From assembly GCF_016545825.1 (NCBI RefSeq), contig NC_052620.1, positions 2,046,001 through 2,110,000 of the forward strand: a stretch of 64,000 nucleotides of DNA, written 5' to 3'. The notes under the pieces were generated by a model, which had not been told where the DNA came from, did no database searches, and saw only the letters and a program-made list of their open reading frames with translations. Positions 23,754 to 35,364 of this stretch are shown piece after piece (position 1 is the stretch's first letter; the number at the start of each line of letters is the position of its first letter). The DNA comes from Eucalyptus grandis (taxonomy: Eukaryota; Streptophyta; Magnoliopsida; Myrtales; Myrtaceae). The position numbers and the translations under genes are program-made.

Positions 23754-24878
23754 AAAAGTATGAATCCCGAAAACTGTGACTTCTTAATAGTGTGCATACA
23801 TTGTCGGTGATAGCTTTGTAGGTCTCATATTGGACGCAAAATTGAGTTTTATCTCTAAATTGCCACCGGACCAAAGATAAAGTTGGGTAACTAAATATTA
23901 AATATTTAATGAAACTTGATCGGGGACTAAGTAGTATCAACGTGCAATATGACGTGACATGACACAACACTTGTATCGGTTCCCACACGACTAGGGTATA
24001 GGACCGGGACTAAACAGACTAGTTCTAAAATGGACAAAGGTTGGTTCCTGGTTCCACGTATTAGGAACCGACCCTGTCCGGTCCAATTTCCATTTTAAAG
24101 ATGGGGATTGACCCACCCTAAAATTCATTAGCTGATTGAAAAGTTCCTCCACGTCACTAAAATGGAAGAACAGCCAGAGAAAGTCAGCACTGCCGAAGTC
24201 GCTCACAGTGAAAAGTCAGAACTGACCGAGAAATGCTCTTCATGGCCGAATAATCCTCCCTCGTACCAACCAAAAAAAAAAAAAAAAAAAGAAATCCTCC
24301 CTCGCAAGTGCGAGCATGAGCTGAAATCCTCCGGCTTTTGGTCCCAGATACAACTTTATTTTATATCACTTGTAAAATATGCAGAAACCTTATGATGATA
24401 ATACGAAAGGATTGTAATAAATAACTCTACTAAATTGCCATACAAGTGTAACCCTCAAAATAATCTCACAGCCATTAAAATATATTTTCTCTGGGCGCAC
24501 TCAAAACACTTAAGAGCGAACTAGCTTTTATAGTGACACGCTCTCGCTCAGTGGAGCAACTCTCTCTCTCTCTCACTACTCTTGAGCTCTATATGTTGCT
24601 CTCTCCCTTCTTTCTGCTCTGGCGCACTCTTTTTGGGCACTGGGCTCGCACAAAACGACAACAACTACAAAATATATATGTATAGATGCATTAGCCGACT
24701 TGTATCCTTTGCCGACATCATCACGGAACTGAATATGGAAAGAGTTTCGTCTTTGGCCAACAGCTTGCTCCTTGAAAGACTCTAGCTGCCTCCAAAGTTC
24801 AAGTCGGTAATTTAATCTTTCCTTTGTTGATTCCAACAATTCGAAGGAAGCCAAGCCAGAGTGGAAGTCGGTCAGGCA
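23754..24878. other. Intergenic region upstream of TNL-1
   Basis: No recognisable gene. A (CT)n patch lies at about 24558-24575. The region should include the promoter and leader of TNL-1, but I cannot point to a TATA box with confidence. An oligo(A) micro-insertion is listed separately. Confidence 0.45.
24252..24304 (+). mobile_element. Oligo(A) micro-insertion with 12-bp target duplication
   Basis: The sequence aatcctccctcg at 24252-24263 is repeated exactly at 24293-24304. Between them are taccaacc, a long A run and ga. It is the longest of the four micro-insertions. Confidence 0.75.
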
Positions 24879-25110
24879 ATGCGTAATCCTTTGGCCGTCG
24901 CCATCGCGTCCATCTTGCTTGCCATGCTCGCACCCGGTTTTCTGAAGAAGAAGGAGAAGGAAACGATTGGGAGCACCAAACCCGACGAGCCCGTTTCGGT
25001 GGAATCTACTCCGTCGGCCTCCAGGAATGATGACGAAGTGTTCTTGAGCTTCAGGGGCAGGGACACCCGCACCGGCTTCACCGACCAATCCACAGCAGCC
25101 TCGTTGATGC

Positions 25111-25670
25111 TGTTAAAGAAGCTGACTTGAAGACTGCATCTGTGGCAATGCATAAGAAGACTGCGTCTGATGTTAAAGAAGCCGACTTGAAGACTGCGTC
25201 TGTGGCAATGCATAAGAAACGAAGAAGCATTTGAAGATAGTAAATTCAAGACTGACTCAAAGAGAGAGTCTGCTCATCACACGTGTCTGCAGAGTTTGAA
25301 GACTTAAAACAAAAGTTAACACACGTGTTCTAATACATTAGGGCGGTTAGTTTGTTAGACATAAAACCAAAGTTGTTAAGCTGGTGTTGAGTCGGTTGAG
25401 CCGGTATTGAGTCGGTTGATTCGTTTTTCATCATCTTCCTTGAGTATAAAATACAGAGGATAGAATAGAGAGAAAAGGAAGGAGAGAAGAACGAGTAGTG
25501 CAATTGAAGAGCAGATGGAAAAAGCTCTCAGTTGAATGTATGCTTTGCTCTTTTTTTGATTCAAGAAATAAAGAAATCTTTCTTCTACATCTTGTGTTCT
25601 CTGCTTTTCGTTTCTCTGTTCTTCATTTCTTCTTCTACGTCTTCATTTCTCTGTTCTTCGTTTCCTCACA
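25111..25670 (+). repeat. Copia-2 5' LTR
   Basis: The LTR starts with two tandem 60-bp units (25111 and 25171; tgttaaagaagc.gacttga). It carries a TATA-like box (TATAAAAT, 25445-25452) and ends CTCACA at 25670 before the primer-binding site. Confidence 0.95.
25445..25452 (+). promoter_or_regulatory. TATA box of the Copia-2 LTR promoter
   Basis: TATAAAAT stands in the 3' third of the LTR, 218 bp before its end, where the U3/R boundary is expected. The copy at 30632 in the 3' LTR is identical and could drive transcription rightward into the TNL-1 LRR remnant. Confidence 0.6.
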
Positions 25671-25682
25671 TGGTATCAGAGC
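25671..25682 (+). promoter_or_regulatory. Primer-binding site of Copia-2
   Basis: TGGTATCAGAGC immediately after the 5' LTR is the standard plant Copia primer site, complementary to the 3' end region of initiator Met-tRNA. Confidence 0.92.
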
Positions 25683-25836
25683 TATCCTGAGAGCTCTAGT
25701 TTTTTCTACTATATTGCTCGAAATCCTGTAGAGTCTGTGTGGTCCAGAAGATAGTAAGAAGATCAAGAGCAGAATCTGGTTTCTGGTTGATAGTAGTCGA
25801 GAAAGCGTATCTTCAAAAGCTTCTGGAAAATACAGA

Positions 25837-28800
25837 ATGGCAGCAAGGATACAGAAGTATCCATTCCCGATCCATGTCAATATAGCCAACTTTGTTACAA
25901 TAAAACTAGCTGAAGATAATTTTCTACTTTGGCAAGCATAGTTTCACAGGTTCCTGCGAAGTTAGGATCTTTTTGGATTCATCAATGGCGAAACACCACC
26001 ACCAGCTCAAATGATGCAGGTTGAGATTGAAGGTAATGAAACAGAAGTGGTGAATCCTGATCATACAGATTGGATGAAAACTGATCAGTTAATCTCATCC
26101 TGGATAAGTGGAGCAGTGTCTGAGAATATTTTAAGCTTGATCATTGGGCTAGAGACATCGTATGAGGTATGGCAGACTCTTCTTAATCGTTTCACACAAA
26201 AGTCAATAGCAAAAGAATTCGAACTAAGGGGAAAACTGCAAGCATGTCAGAAAAGAGATAGAACATTGAATGTGTATCTTCGAGAGTTTAAGTCTATTTG
26301 TGATCAACTTAATGCCATTGGAAAACCTGTTGATGAGATAACCAAGATGTTTGGTGTTCTCAAGGGATTAGGTTCAGAATATGAAAGTTTCAGAACAACA
26401 ATGTATTGCTTAAAACCTCAACCAGATTATGATGAGGTTATCTCTCAGCTCGAGAGATTTGAAACTAGGCTACAAACATACTCTGTGAATCAATATAATC
26501 CTAATCTAGCCTACTATGGCCAAAGAAAGTCTGCTGGAATTGTGCAAAACTCTAACTTCAGAAATCAAAGAGGAAATAGTCAAGGTGGATACAGCTATGG
26601 CAGGGGACGTGCAATGAATACTAGAGGTCGTGGTAATGACTATGTTGAAACAGGAAGAAATCAACATTACAGGATGAATAACCCGAATCTGAATCAAGAA
26701 GATCAGGTTAACAAGTTGTCACACAACTGGTCTAACTATGGACAGGGGTTCAGACCATATGCAAATTCTTCTCAAAAGTATCAAGCCACTAAGTCTTATC
26801 CACCACAAAGTGTAGCATCTGATCAAAATATGCAGAGTGTGAAAATAGTAAGTAATAGTCCATTAGAATGCCAAATCTGTAAGAGACCAGGACATATAGC
26901 TCTTCGATGTTGGTATCGCTTTGATAATTCATATCAAGCAGATGAAATACCAACTGCACTAGCAGCAATGCATATTGAAGACTCACATGGCACTGAATGG
27001 TATCCAGATACAGGAGCCTCAGCCCATATCACTGCAGATCCTGGTATGCTTCAATACTGTTCTTTATATAGTGGGACTGATACTGTTATGGTAGGAGATG
27101 GTTCTTGTTTATCAATCTCCTGTGTCGGTGATGGCTTATTGCATACAAAAACTAGCTCATTACCACTAAATGATGTATTGATAGTTCCAAAAATAAAGAA
27201 AAATCTACTATCTGTTTCGAAGTTAACAGATGATTATCCATGTTCTTTTATTTTTGACAAACATGGGGTATATCTGAAGGACAATTGCAACAATACAACA
27301 GTGAGGCTAGGAAGCAAAGTCAAGGGACTGTACCAAGTTGACCCTAAAGTCACAGAATTTTTCTTCACTCAAGTTCAAAAAGAAGTAGGAGAAGACTTAT
27401 GGCATCAGAGGCTGGCACATACCAGTTTAAAAACAGTGAAGTATTTGCAGAGTCAGCACCTAATTCGATGTAATTCAAGAACTCAAGGCATATGTAGTAG
27501 TTGCCAGATTGCTAAGAGTTCAGCCTTACCCTTTCCTATGTCAGACTATACATCTAATACTCCTCTAGAAAAGATACATTGTGATGTGTGGGGACCCTCA
27601 CCAGTTCAGTCTTTTCAAAAATTTCGATACTATGTCATTTTTGTGGATAATTTCTCTAGATACAGTTGGCTGTATCCAATGAAACAGAAGTCAGAATTTT
27701 ATGACATCTTTGTCATGTTTCAAAAGCAAGTCGAGAATCAGTTTGATCATAAGATCAAAATCTTTCAGTGTGATGGAGGAGGTGAGTTCACTAGCAACAA
27801 AGTTCAGAATTATCTACAACAATGTGGAATTAAACAGCACATCTCCTGTCCTTATACACCAGAACATAATGGTCTAGTTGAAAGAAAACATCGACATGTG
27901 GTGGAGTTAGGACTAGCAATGCTATACCATGCCAAAGTACCCTTAAAATACTGGGTAGATGCTTTCATGACAGCAAATTACATCATTAATTTGCTTCCTG
28001 CTTCAAAGCTTCATATGCATTCACCCTACAGTAAGTTGTACCAACAGAAACCAAACTATACACATTTAAGGGTCTTCGGATCTGCTTGTTACCCTTGCCT
28101 CAGACCATATGCACAACATAAGCTTGATCCAAGATCTCTTACATGCATATTTTTGGGGGTACAGTGAAAGACATAAAGGATATCAATGTCTTCTACCCAC
28201 TAATGGACATGTCTATGTTAGTCGTCATGTGGTCTCTGATGAAACAATTTTTCCTTTCACCTCTCGACTACCAGCTGAATATTATCAAGGTACAGACTTA
28301 TACAAACAGTGGATAAATGGAGTAACTTTTCTAGACTCTATAACTACAGAACAAGTTCAGTCTACGTCCAATAAACAGATGGGATATTTGCAAGATACTG
28401 GATTGGTACAGAATTCTCACTTTCATGCATCAGATTCTACTGAATTAGCACAAATGCATACTGAGGAACCAATAGGTTCTATGCCAACACTGCCAGAGGT
28501 TAATACTGATCAAGCACAAAGCAGTTCTCCAGACAATACACATTCTACTGAATCATTACAAATGCATACTGAGGAACAAATATGTTCTATGCCAACACTG
28601 TCAGAGGTTAATACTGATCAAGCACAAAGCAGTTCTCCAGACAATACACGAGGTATAATGTCTGTTCATCCTATGCAAACCAGATTAAAATCTGGAATAG
28701 TCAAACCTAATCCTAAATATGCATGCTTGACTGAGTATAAAGTGCCTCTCGAACCAAAAACAGTCAAATCTGCACTGGCAGACAGAGGATGGTATCAAGC

Positions 28801-30240
28801 AATGCAAGATGAAATGGATGCATTATACACAAACCAGACATGGGAATTAGTGCCTCAAACCGATCACATGAATGTCATAGGGTGCAAGTGGGTGTTTAAA
28901 ACTAAACTTACTGCAGATGGTCAGCTTAATAGACTCAAAGCAAGACTAGTAGCTAAGGGGTTTCATCAAGAAGAAGGTATTGATTTCACAGAGACCTTCA
29001 GCCCTGTCATTAAACATGCTACTATTCGAATTGTTCTTTCTGTGGCAATGACAAAGCATTGGACAATCCATCAGCTTGATGTTAAGAATGCATTCCTACA
29101 TGGCACTTTGAATGAAACAGTATATATGCAATAGCCACCAGGTTTTATACACCCTCAGAAGCCTCATCATGTATGTCTGCTTAAGAAATCCTTGTATGGT
29201 CTTCGTCAAGCACCCCGAGCTTGGTTTGATAAATTCAGTAACTTTCTTCTTGAGAATGGGTTTTCTTGCAGCACCACGTATCCTTCATTATTTGTGTTTC
29301 ATCATGGCTCAGACACCATACTATTATTGCTCTATGTAGATGATATTGTGCTCACTGGAAGCTCAGCTCACTTACTCTCCCACTTGATTCATCTACTAAG
29401 CCTTCAATTTCATATGAAGGATCTTGGTCTTCTGCATTATTTTTTGGGAATTGAGGCTAAACAAACTTCACAAGAATTATTTCTTTCGCAGACCAAATAT
29501 GCTCTTGATTTACTTACTCGAGCTAATATGAAAGATTGCAAACCTGTTTCTACTCCTCTCTCATTACGGTCTGTAGCCATGATAACTGATGACACATTAT
29601 TGCAGCATCCTCTTGAATATCGAAGCCTTGTGGGTGGACTTCAGTATCTCACTATAACTCGTCCAGATATTGCTTATGCCACTAATCTTCTCTGTCAAAA
29701 GATGCAGCAGCCCACTTTAGGTGATTTTCACAAGCTAAAAAGGGTTCTTCGATATGTGAAAGGCACTGTTGCTCTTGGATTAACCATTCATTCCAACAGC
29801 TTCATGCATTTGTATGGTTTTGCTGATGCTGATTGGGCAGGATGTAGTACTACCAGGTGATCTACCACTGGTTTTTGTACATATCTTGGCTCCAACCTCA
29901 TTTCTTGGTCAGCAAAATGACAATCTACAGTTTCTCGTTCCTCAACAGAGGCTGAATATCGAGCTTTAGCTTCAGCTACAACTGATCTTACATGGGTTAG
30001 TTTTGTCCTTCGAGACATTGGCATCGGTTTATCTGCTCCAACATCTCTCTTTTGTGACAACAAGTCAGCTACTGCTCTTTCACTTAATCCTGTTTTACAT
30101 GCTCACACAAAGCATATTGAAGTAGACTTTCATTTTGTTCGTGGAAAGGTTGCTTCCGGATCTTTAATTGTCTCTTATATTCCCAGTACTCGCCAACTTG
30201 TAGATATTTTTACAAAATCTTTACCTCGCTTCCTACATTT
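25837..30240 (+). pseudogene. Copia-2 gag-pol polyprotein, lightly damaged
   Basis: The frame starts at 25837 (MAARIQKYPFPIHVNI). Gag spans to about 26900 and ends in the zinc knuckle CQICKRPGHIALRC. Protease has WYPDTGASAHIT, integrase has HRLAHTS-type zinc residues, CDVWGP, CDGGGEF and NGLVERKHR, RT has KNAFLHGTLNE and LLLYVDDIVLTG, and RNase H has RSSTEAEYRALA. Lesions are TAG at 25939 and 25963 in gag, a 1-nt gain in a G run near 28157 that shifts frame after IFLG, TAG at 29131, and TGA near 29858 and 29918. All five stops are explained by C-to-T changes of CAG or CGA. A 36-residue linker repeat (QMHTEE...) is duplicated at 28451-28650. The rest is intact, which fits a recent insertion. 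Confidence 0.92.
28451..28651 (+). repeat. 108-bp tandem duplication inside Copia-2 pol
   Basis: Units start at 28451 and 28559 with caaatgcatactgaggaa. They encode two 36-residue copies in the variable linker between integrase and RT. In frame, so tolerated. Confidence 0.9.
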
Positions 30241-30288
30241 TAATCTTCGAATCAAATTGGGCTTGGGGTATTTACCCCCTCCCAATTT

Positions 30289-30297
30289 GCGGGGGGA
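30289..30297 (+). promoter_or_regulatory. Polypurine tract of Copia-2
   Basis: gcgggggga directly abuts the 3' LTR start TGTTAAAG, the expected place for plus-strand primer formation. Confidence 0.8.
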
Positions 30298-30857
30298 TGT
30301 TAAAGAAGTTGACTTGAAGACTGCATCTGTGGCAATGCATAAGAAGACTGCGTCTGATGTTAAAGAAGCCGACTTGAAGACTGCGTCTGTGGCAATGCAT
30401 AAGAAACGAAGAAGCATTTGAAGATAGTAAATTCAAGATTGACTCAAAGAGAGAGTCTGCTCATCACACGTGTCTGTAGAGTTTGAAGAATTAAAACAAA
30501 AGTTAACACACGTGTTCTAATACATTAGGGCGGTTAGTCTGTTAGACATAAAACCAAAGTTGTTAAGCCGGTGTTGAGTCGGTTGAGCCGGTATTGAGTC
30601 GGTTGATTCGTTTTTCATCATCTTCCTTGAGTATAAAATACAGAGGATAGAATAGAGAGAAAAGGAAGGAGAGAAGAACGAGTAGTGCAATTGAAGAGCA
30701 GATGGAAAAAACTCTCAGTTGAATGTATGCTTTGCTCTTTTTTTGATTCAATAAATAAAGAAATCTTTCTTCTACATCTTGTGTTCTCTGCTTTTCGTTT
30801 CTCTGTTCTTCATTTCTTCTTCTACGTCTTCATTTCTCTGTTCTTCGTTTCCTCACA
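30298..30857 (+). repeat. Copia-2 3' LTR
   Basis: Same length as the 5' LTR with eight substitutions. It contains the same 60-bp double unit, TATA-like box (30632-30640) and AATAAAG poly(A)-like signal. TIR codons of TNL-1 resume one base after its end. Confidence 0.95.
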
Positions 30858-33527
30858 TGCCGGGGTCTCCGTGTTCAGGGTCTCTGATAAATTTGTTGAA
30901 AGATACTATCCATTGAGCTTAGCAGCAACCGTGTTGTAAACTTTTTTAGTTCAAAGCGGCAGACCATAGGAATTATTATGAAACAACATATCATAGTTTA
31001 GTTTCATGATGCTTTATTTCTGATCCCTGGAATTCTTACTTTCAGGGAACTAGAAAGATAAAAGCCCTCTGTCTTAATAAAAGTGGCTTAGGCAGGGTGT
31101 ACAGCAATGTACCGTTTGAAAAGCTGCCGAACTTAGGTTTCCTTGAGATGAATAATTTCATCCTCTCTGGAGATTTTAAGTATGTTCTTTCTGAATTACA
31201 ATGGCTTTATTGGAAAAATTGTCCATCAAATTTTGTAGCAACCAATTTTCACGTGAAGAAATTAGTTGTAATTGACTTATCAAGGAGCAAAGTCACAGAG
31301 CATTGGGAAGGATGGAAACTTACGGATGTAAGATATAAAGAGTATATTTTCCTTTCAAAATATGATCACTTATTCATAGTGGCTCATGTTTCCCTGTTTT
31401 CTTTCTTACAGGTGGCAAGTAATCTGAAAGTTCTCAACACTGCCAATTGCCGTGACTTGAAAACATCTCCTGATTCACAGCTTTTTAAAATCTAGAGATT
31501 TTAATTCTTGGAAAATGTGAATATCTAACAAAATTGCACCCTTCTCTTGGAAGCATCAGCACCCTAATTTCCTTGGATTTGAGAGACTCTTTCAGACTCA
31601 GGGAACTACCAATAGAAGTGGGTCAGCTACAAGAAATAGAGGAGCTTTTTATAGATAGAACTTGGATGAAATTCCCATATCTAAAGGTTCAATGAAGAAG
31701 CTCAGGACTCTTAGTGCCCAGAATTGTGAATCATTGGCTCGAATACCCAGCTCGTTAAGCCATCTAGCGTCTCTGTCAACCCTTGATCTTACGGTATGCA
31801 AAAAGCTTGCTGAACTTCCAGACTCCCAAGGCCGCCTTCAGAAACTGCAGCGCTTATCATTAAAGTAATGTAGGTCATTGAGAGGGATCCCCAACTCAAT
31901 TAGCAAGTTGGAATGTTTAACTGAGCTGGACATATCATACGCAGGATTTACAGAGTTATCCGAATCAGTTGGGGACTTGCGTAATTTAGAAGTTCTGCAA
32001 ATGGCGTGGTCATATGAAACAAGGTTACCTAGTGGTATTGGGATGTTGGGGAAACTCACCACATTAGATGCCACAAATTGCCACATCCTGGCAGGAGTTT
32101 GTAGTATTATTGGTGAATTGTCTTCATTGGGCCCTCCGATTGTTGGGGAGAGGCATTTGTGGCTTGCCAGAAAGCATTTGTAAGCTCTCTTGTCTCTAAG
32201 ACCTCAACTTACAAGGGTACAAGAAGCTCCAATTGCTGCCAAACCTACCCCATGGCTTGAGAACTCTAGGTCTCACTTGTCAGAGTCCTACATTGCCAAT
32301 CCTTTTCAACCCAACAAATCTAAAGGAACTCTCTGTCCTAGAATGCACTACACTTGAATGCCTCCCAGAGCTTCCCTCTAAACTGTCAATGCTTTCCATA
32401 GGAGGATGCCAAATGTTGAGAAAGTTGCCAGATTTGTCAAAAGCATCTTTCAGAATTGAGTTTAAAGGTTTGTTCTGACTTGAGAGAAGTTAAAGGTCTG
32501 GAAGGATTAGTATCGCTAACAATGCTGGATGTGTTGAAGTTCCCAAAGTTATCTGGGCTTGATGGGGTAGAATGTTTGATGTCTCTGAGGTACTTAAGCA
32601 TAGGACCATCGGAAGCGTTAGAGAGGTTGATGGATTGTTCGGAACTGAGTAATTTAAAGGTGCTTCCAAGTTGCGAGAATCAAGTTGGATTTCAAGTTCT
32701 TAATAGCTTCGTTTGCTTGGAAGTTTCAGATCTCACTGATTGCATGTCTATGGAAAGACTGGACCTTTCAACTTTGAAGCTTCTAAGGAAAGCAAGTGTT
32801 AGGAAATGCAAGAATCTACTCGAAATTAGAGGCCTTGACAGTTTTGAATACTTGGAAAGGTTGGATATCTCTGAGTGCACATCCATTAAGAGACTGGATA
32901 TTGCAAAATTGAAGTATCTGAGATATTTATGGGCTTCCAAATCCAAGAATTTATCTGAAGTCCAAGGCCTTGATGTCTTGGAGTGCTTGGAATGGTTGGA
33001 CATCTCTGGGTGCACATGGATTGAAGCATTGCCAGACCTTTCATGCTTCAAGACCCTGAGGTTTCTGAACATCAACCACTGCAAGAAACTACATGATATT
33101 CAGCCCTGGAGAAATTCTCATCCTGCCATGGCTATATATTGATGGATACAAGTCCCTAGAGAAACTGCGAAACCTTTGAAAATTTGAAGGTTTGATAGAG
33201 TTGATAGTGAACGATTGTCATGAACTTCTGGATGTTTCAGAGCTCAAAGAATTGAGATCATTAGAATTTGCAGATATGTCAAGATGCAAGTCCATTGAGC
33301 ATCTACCAGATTTGTCAATGTGCAAGAACTTGAAATGTTTGGTCGTAAGAGATTGCGAGAAACTTATTGAGCTTACAGGGCTTGGAGACTTGGACTCGCT
33401 GTGGCAAGTGGATATTTCTGGATGCAAGTCACTGAAAACAATACCGGAATTACCTGGAACATACATCATGCAGAATTATGGAGAACCTATGCTCCATTCC
33501 GTGTATGGGACTATCACGTTCAGCTGA

Positions 33528-35364
33528 CAGGCTGCGTATAGTTCTACCTGCCACGTTGAAGTTGAGAGAGTAAAAAGAAGGTGATCACCCATGCCCTGTT
33601 GACATCTATTTCCTGTCTTTTAATAGTGTCGCGTGTATCAAGAAGTGAATTTTCCTTCATGGCTTTTTCTGTTGTCTTTTCTTTCCACTCTATAGTTCAA
33701 GCAATGGAAAGAAGTTGATGACCTGGCAATTGTTCATTTCTAGGGGGGAACTGCTGCGCCCAGTTGGAAACCTTCTCTAAATACGTTTGATATCATCATG
33801 GGCCGACAACTCCAGTTCTTAATCTTTAACACAAGATTGATTAGTGATGTGCATGTACAGACACTTCGGAGGTTAATCTACTTGGATACCTGATATGTCG
33901 TGTTTGTTTCACTAACACAGGGAACAGGTGACTAAAGTGGAACATCTTCTGATGAATTTTTATGTCAGAGTTGTTGATTTATATTTGCTGTTACTTGCCT
34001 TATTGTTATAAAAATTAACTAATCACTACATTCCATTTCTTGAATTGTTAGCAGGATTCATGCAGTTTATAGAGGTTCTATCTATAATTTGTTTGGGATT
34101 GACTACATATTGCAGCTTTCTGTGGAAGAATATCAAGTGTAGAAGACATTGCCAAATTTTGGAACACTTCTCCAGCTTAGGGCTCGGAAATTTTTCCAAG
34201 TTTATAGGAGAGATGAATCTTGAACAATTAATATTCCTGGCTAAACTGAAGTGCAACAAGCAAAGCTTCATTCGACTTCCCTGAGGAAACGGCTTTTTCT
34301 CCTAAAAATCATTAAGGAGCTTTCCTCTTTTTCCTTTCATCATAATATTATGCCTGAGAACATTCCTCGATTTCATTATTGGACCATTATGCAATCAGTT
34401 TTGAATGAAGAACTAGAGTTCTTTTTCACTGTGCTATAACAGTGACACTACTTGCAGGAACATCCACGCCTGGTGAAACCTATTCTTCATTTTTTCTCGA
34501 TACTTTCTACACATTCCATGTCAATAAGCAAGGGTTAAAGACTACTCTAAATCGAGTTAACAACTAGGGCAGCTGCTTGATCGCTACTTATGCTCATGGT
34601 TTTAGTTTGCTTCCTTTGAGGCCTCATTTCTGGGAGTGATTCTTTTCCAAAATGTGTGTCAGCCAGCCTCTCCATTTATAAGTTGAGAATTGTAGGATCT
34701 GTGGTCATGGGAAGAAGGAAATGAATCGTGATGGTATCAATCCAGAGAGTGAAAACTGCGTTGTATCTAGTCCGTCTATTCACTTGTCAAACATTGTAGT
34801 GTTTGGTGGTTAGCCTGTAAGTTCATAATGTAAGAGAAGAAGATTTATTTTCCTACTCGTGTGTCAGTCGCCATGAATTGACCAGGAAGACACCAAGCAG
34901 CAAAACTATGCTCCGATTTGACTTTTCTTTCTTTCTTTGTTTTATTCTGGTTGCCCCGATTAGTTCAAGGAACCAGGAGACTCCCCGGAACATATGGAAA
35001 GCTAGCTGCCCTGTTGAAGGAAAGCCTTCTGACATAGCCGCTGGTATTGTGTACCAGTAACTGGAAATCAGATGTGGCGAGAAAATTTCTTTCTAAGACA
35101 GAGATGCGATTGGCAAGAGTAACTCCCTCCATTCTGGATTGAGAAAGAAGAAATTAGAGTGGAACTGAATATTTTGCATCCTCTGACACACGAAGAAGCC
35201 CGAGAAGTTCACTACATATCTGCAGAAATTTTTTGGGAGATAATCATTTCTGAGTGGACCAATTTAATCTTTACACAGCAAAGCATATGCTCGTCACTTT
35301 TAGTTCATTTATTAGTGATCTTCCATCTGTTCTAGGTTGTAATTTTCTCAACAACAGGGAAATG
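33528..35364. other. Downstream flank of TNL-1, no gene seen
   Basis: Short ORFs only (34045-34284, 34251-34439, 34878-35060). The last begins with a signal-peptide-like stretch but has only 60 codons and no recognisable mature domain. The region probably contains the old 3' UTR of TNL-1. Confidence 0.4.

Larger units (their letters stand above)
25111..30857 (+). mobile_element. Copia-2: young, full-length Ty1/Copia LTR retrotransposon
   Basis: The element is 5747 bp with two 560-bp LTRs (25111-25670, 30298-30857) starting TGTTAAAG and ending CTCACA. I count eight differences between the LTRs (about 1.4%). The primer-binding site TGGTATCAGAGC follows the 5' LTR directly, and a G-rich purine tract precedes the 3' LTR. 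It lies in the same orientation as TNL-1, inside its TIR codons. Both flanks share only TGC, so the target duplication is short or eroded. Internal genes are in Copia order. Confidence 0.95.
24879..33527 (+). pseudogene. TNL-1: TIR-NB-LRR receptor pseudogene split by Copia-2
   Basis: The 5' exon (24879-25110) encodes MRNPLAVAIASILLAMLAPG, a hydrophobic N-terminal anchor, a Lys-rich stop-transfer and a linker, then the TIR start EVFLSFRGRDTRTGFTD. A 1-nt loss follows, after which IHSSLVDA continues in the next frame to the Copia-2 LTR. After the 3' LTR the TIR resumes as AGVSVFR (30859-30881) and then stops being TIR. The rest of TIR and the whole NB-ARC are deleted. LRR exons follow: 31046-31327 (KIKALCLNKSGLGR, LSELQWLYWKNCPSNF) and 31412-33527 with many leucine-rich repeats, joined by a GT-AG intron in phase 0. 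The second LRR exon is broken by a shift near 31487, a TAA at 31866-31868 and at least two more shifts. TNLs are intracellular pathogen sensors. No receptor can be made here. Confidence 0.85.

Noticed and set aside
28109..28167. Programmed frameshift between gag and pol in Copia-2
   Set aside because: The shift falls in the integrase C-terminal region, in a G run, not at the gag-pol border, so a mutation is more likely.
34878..35060. 60-codon ORF with a signal-peptide-like start (small secreted peptide)
   Set aside because: Too short, no conserved mature motif, the opposite strand is open equally long, and it lies in the 3' flank of a pseudogene.
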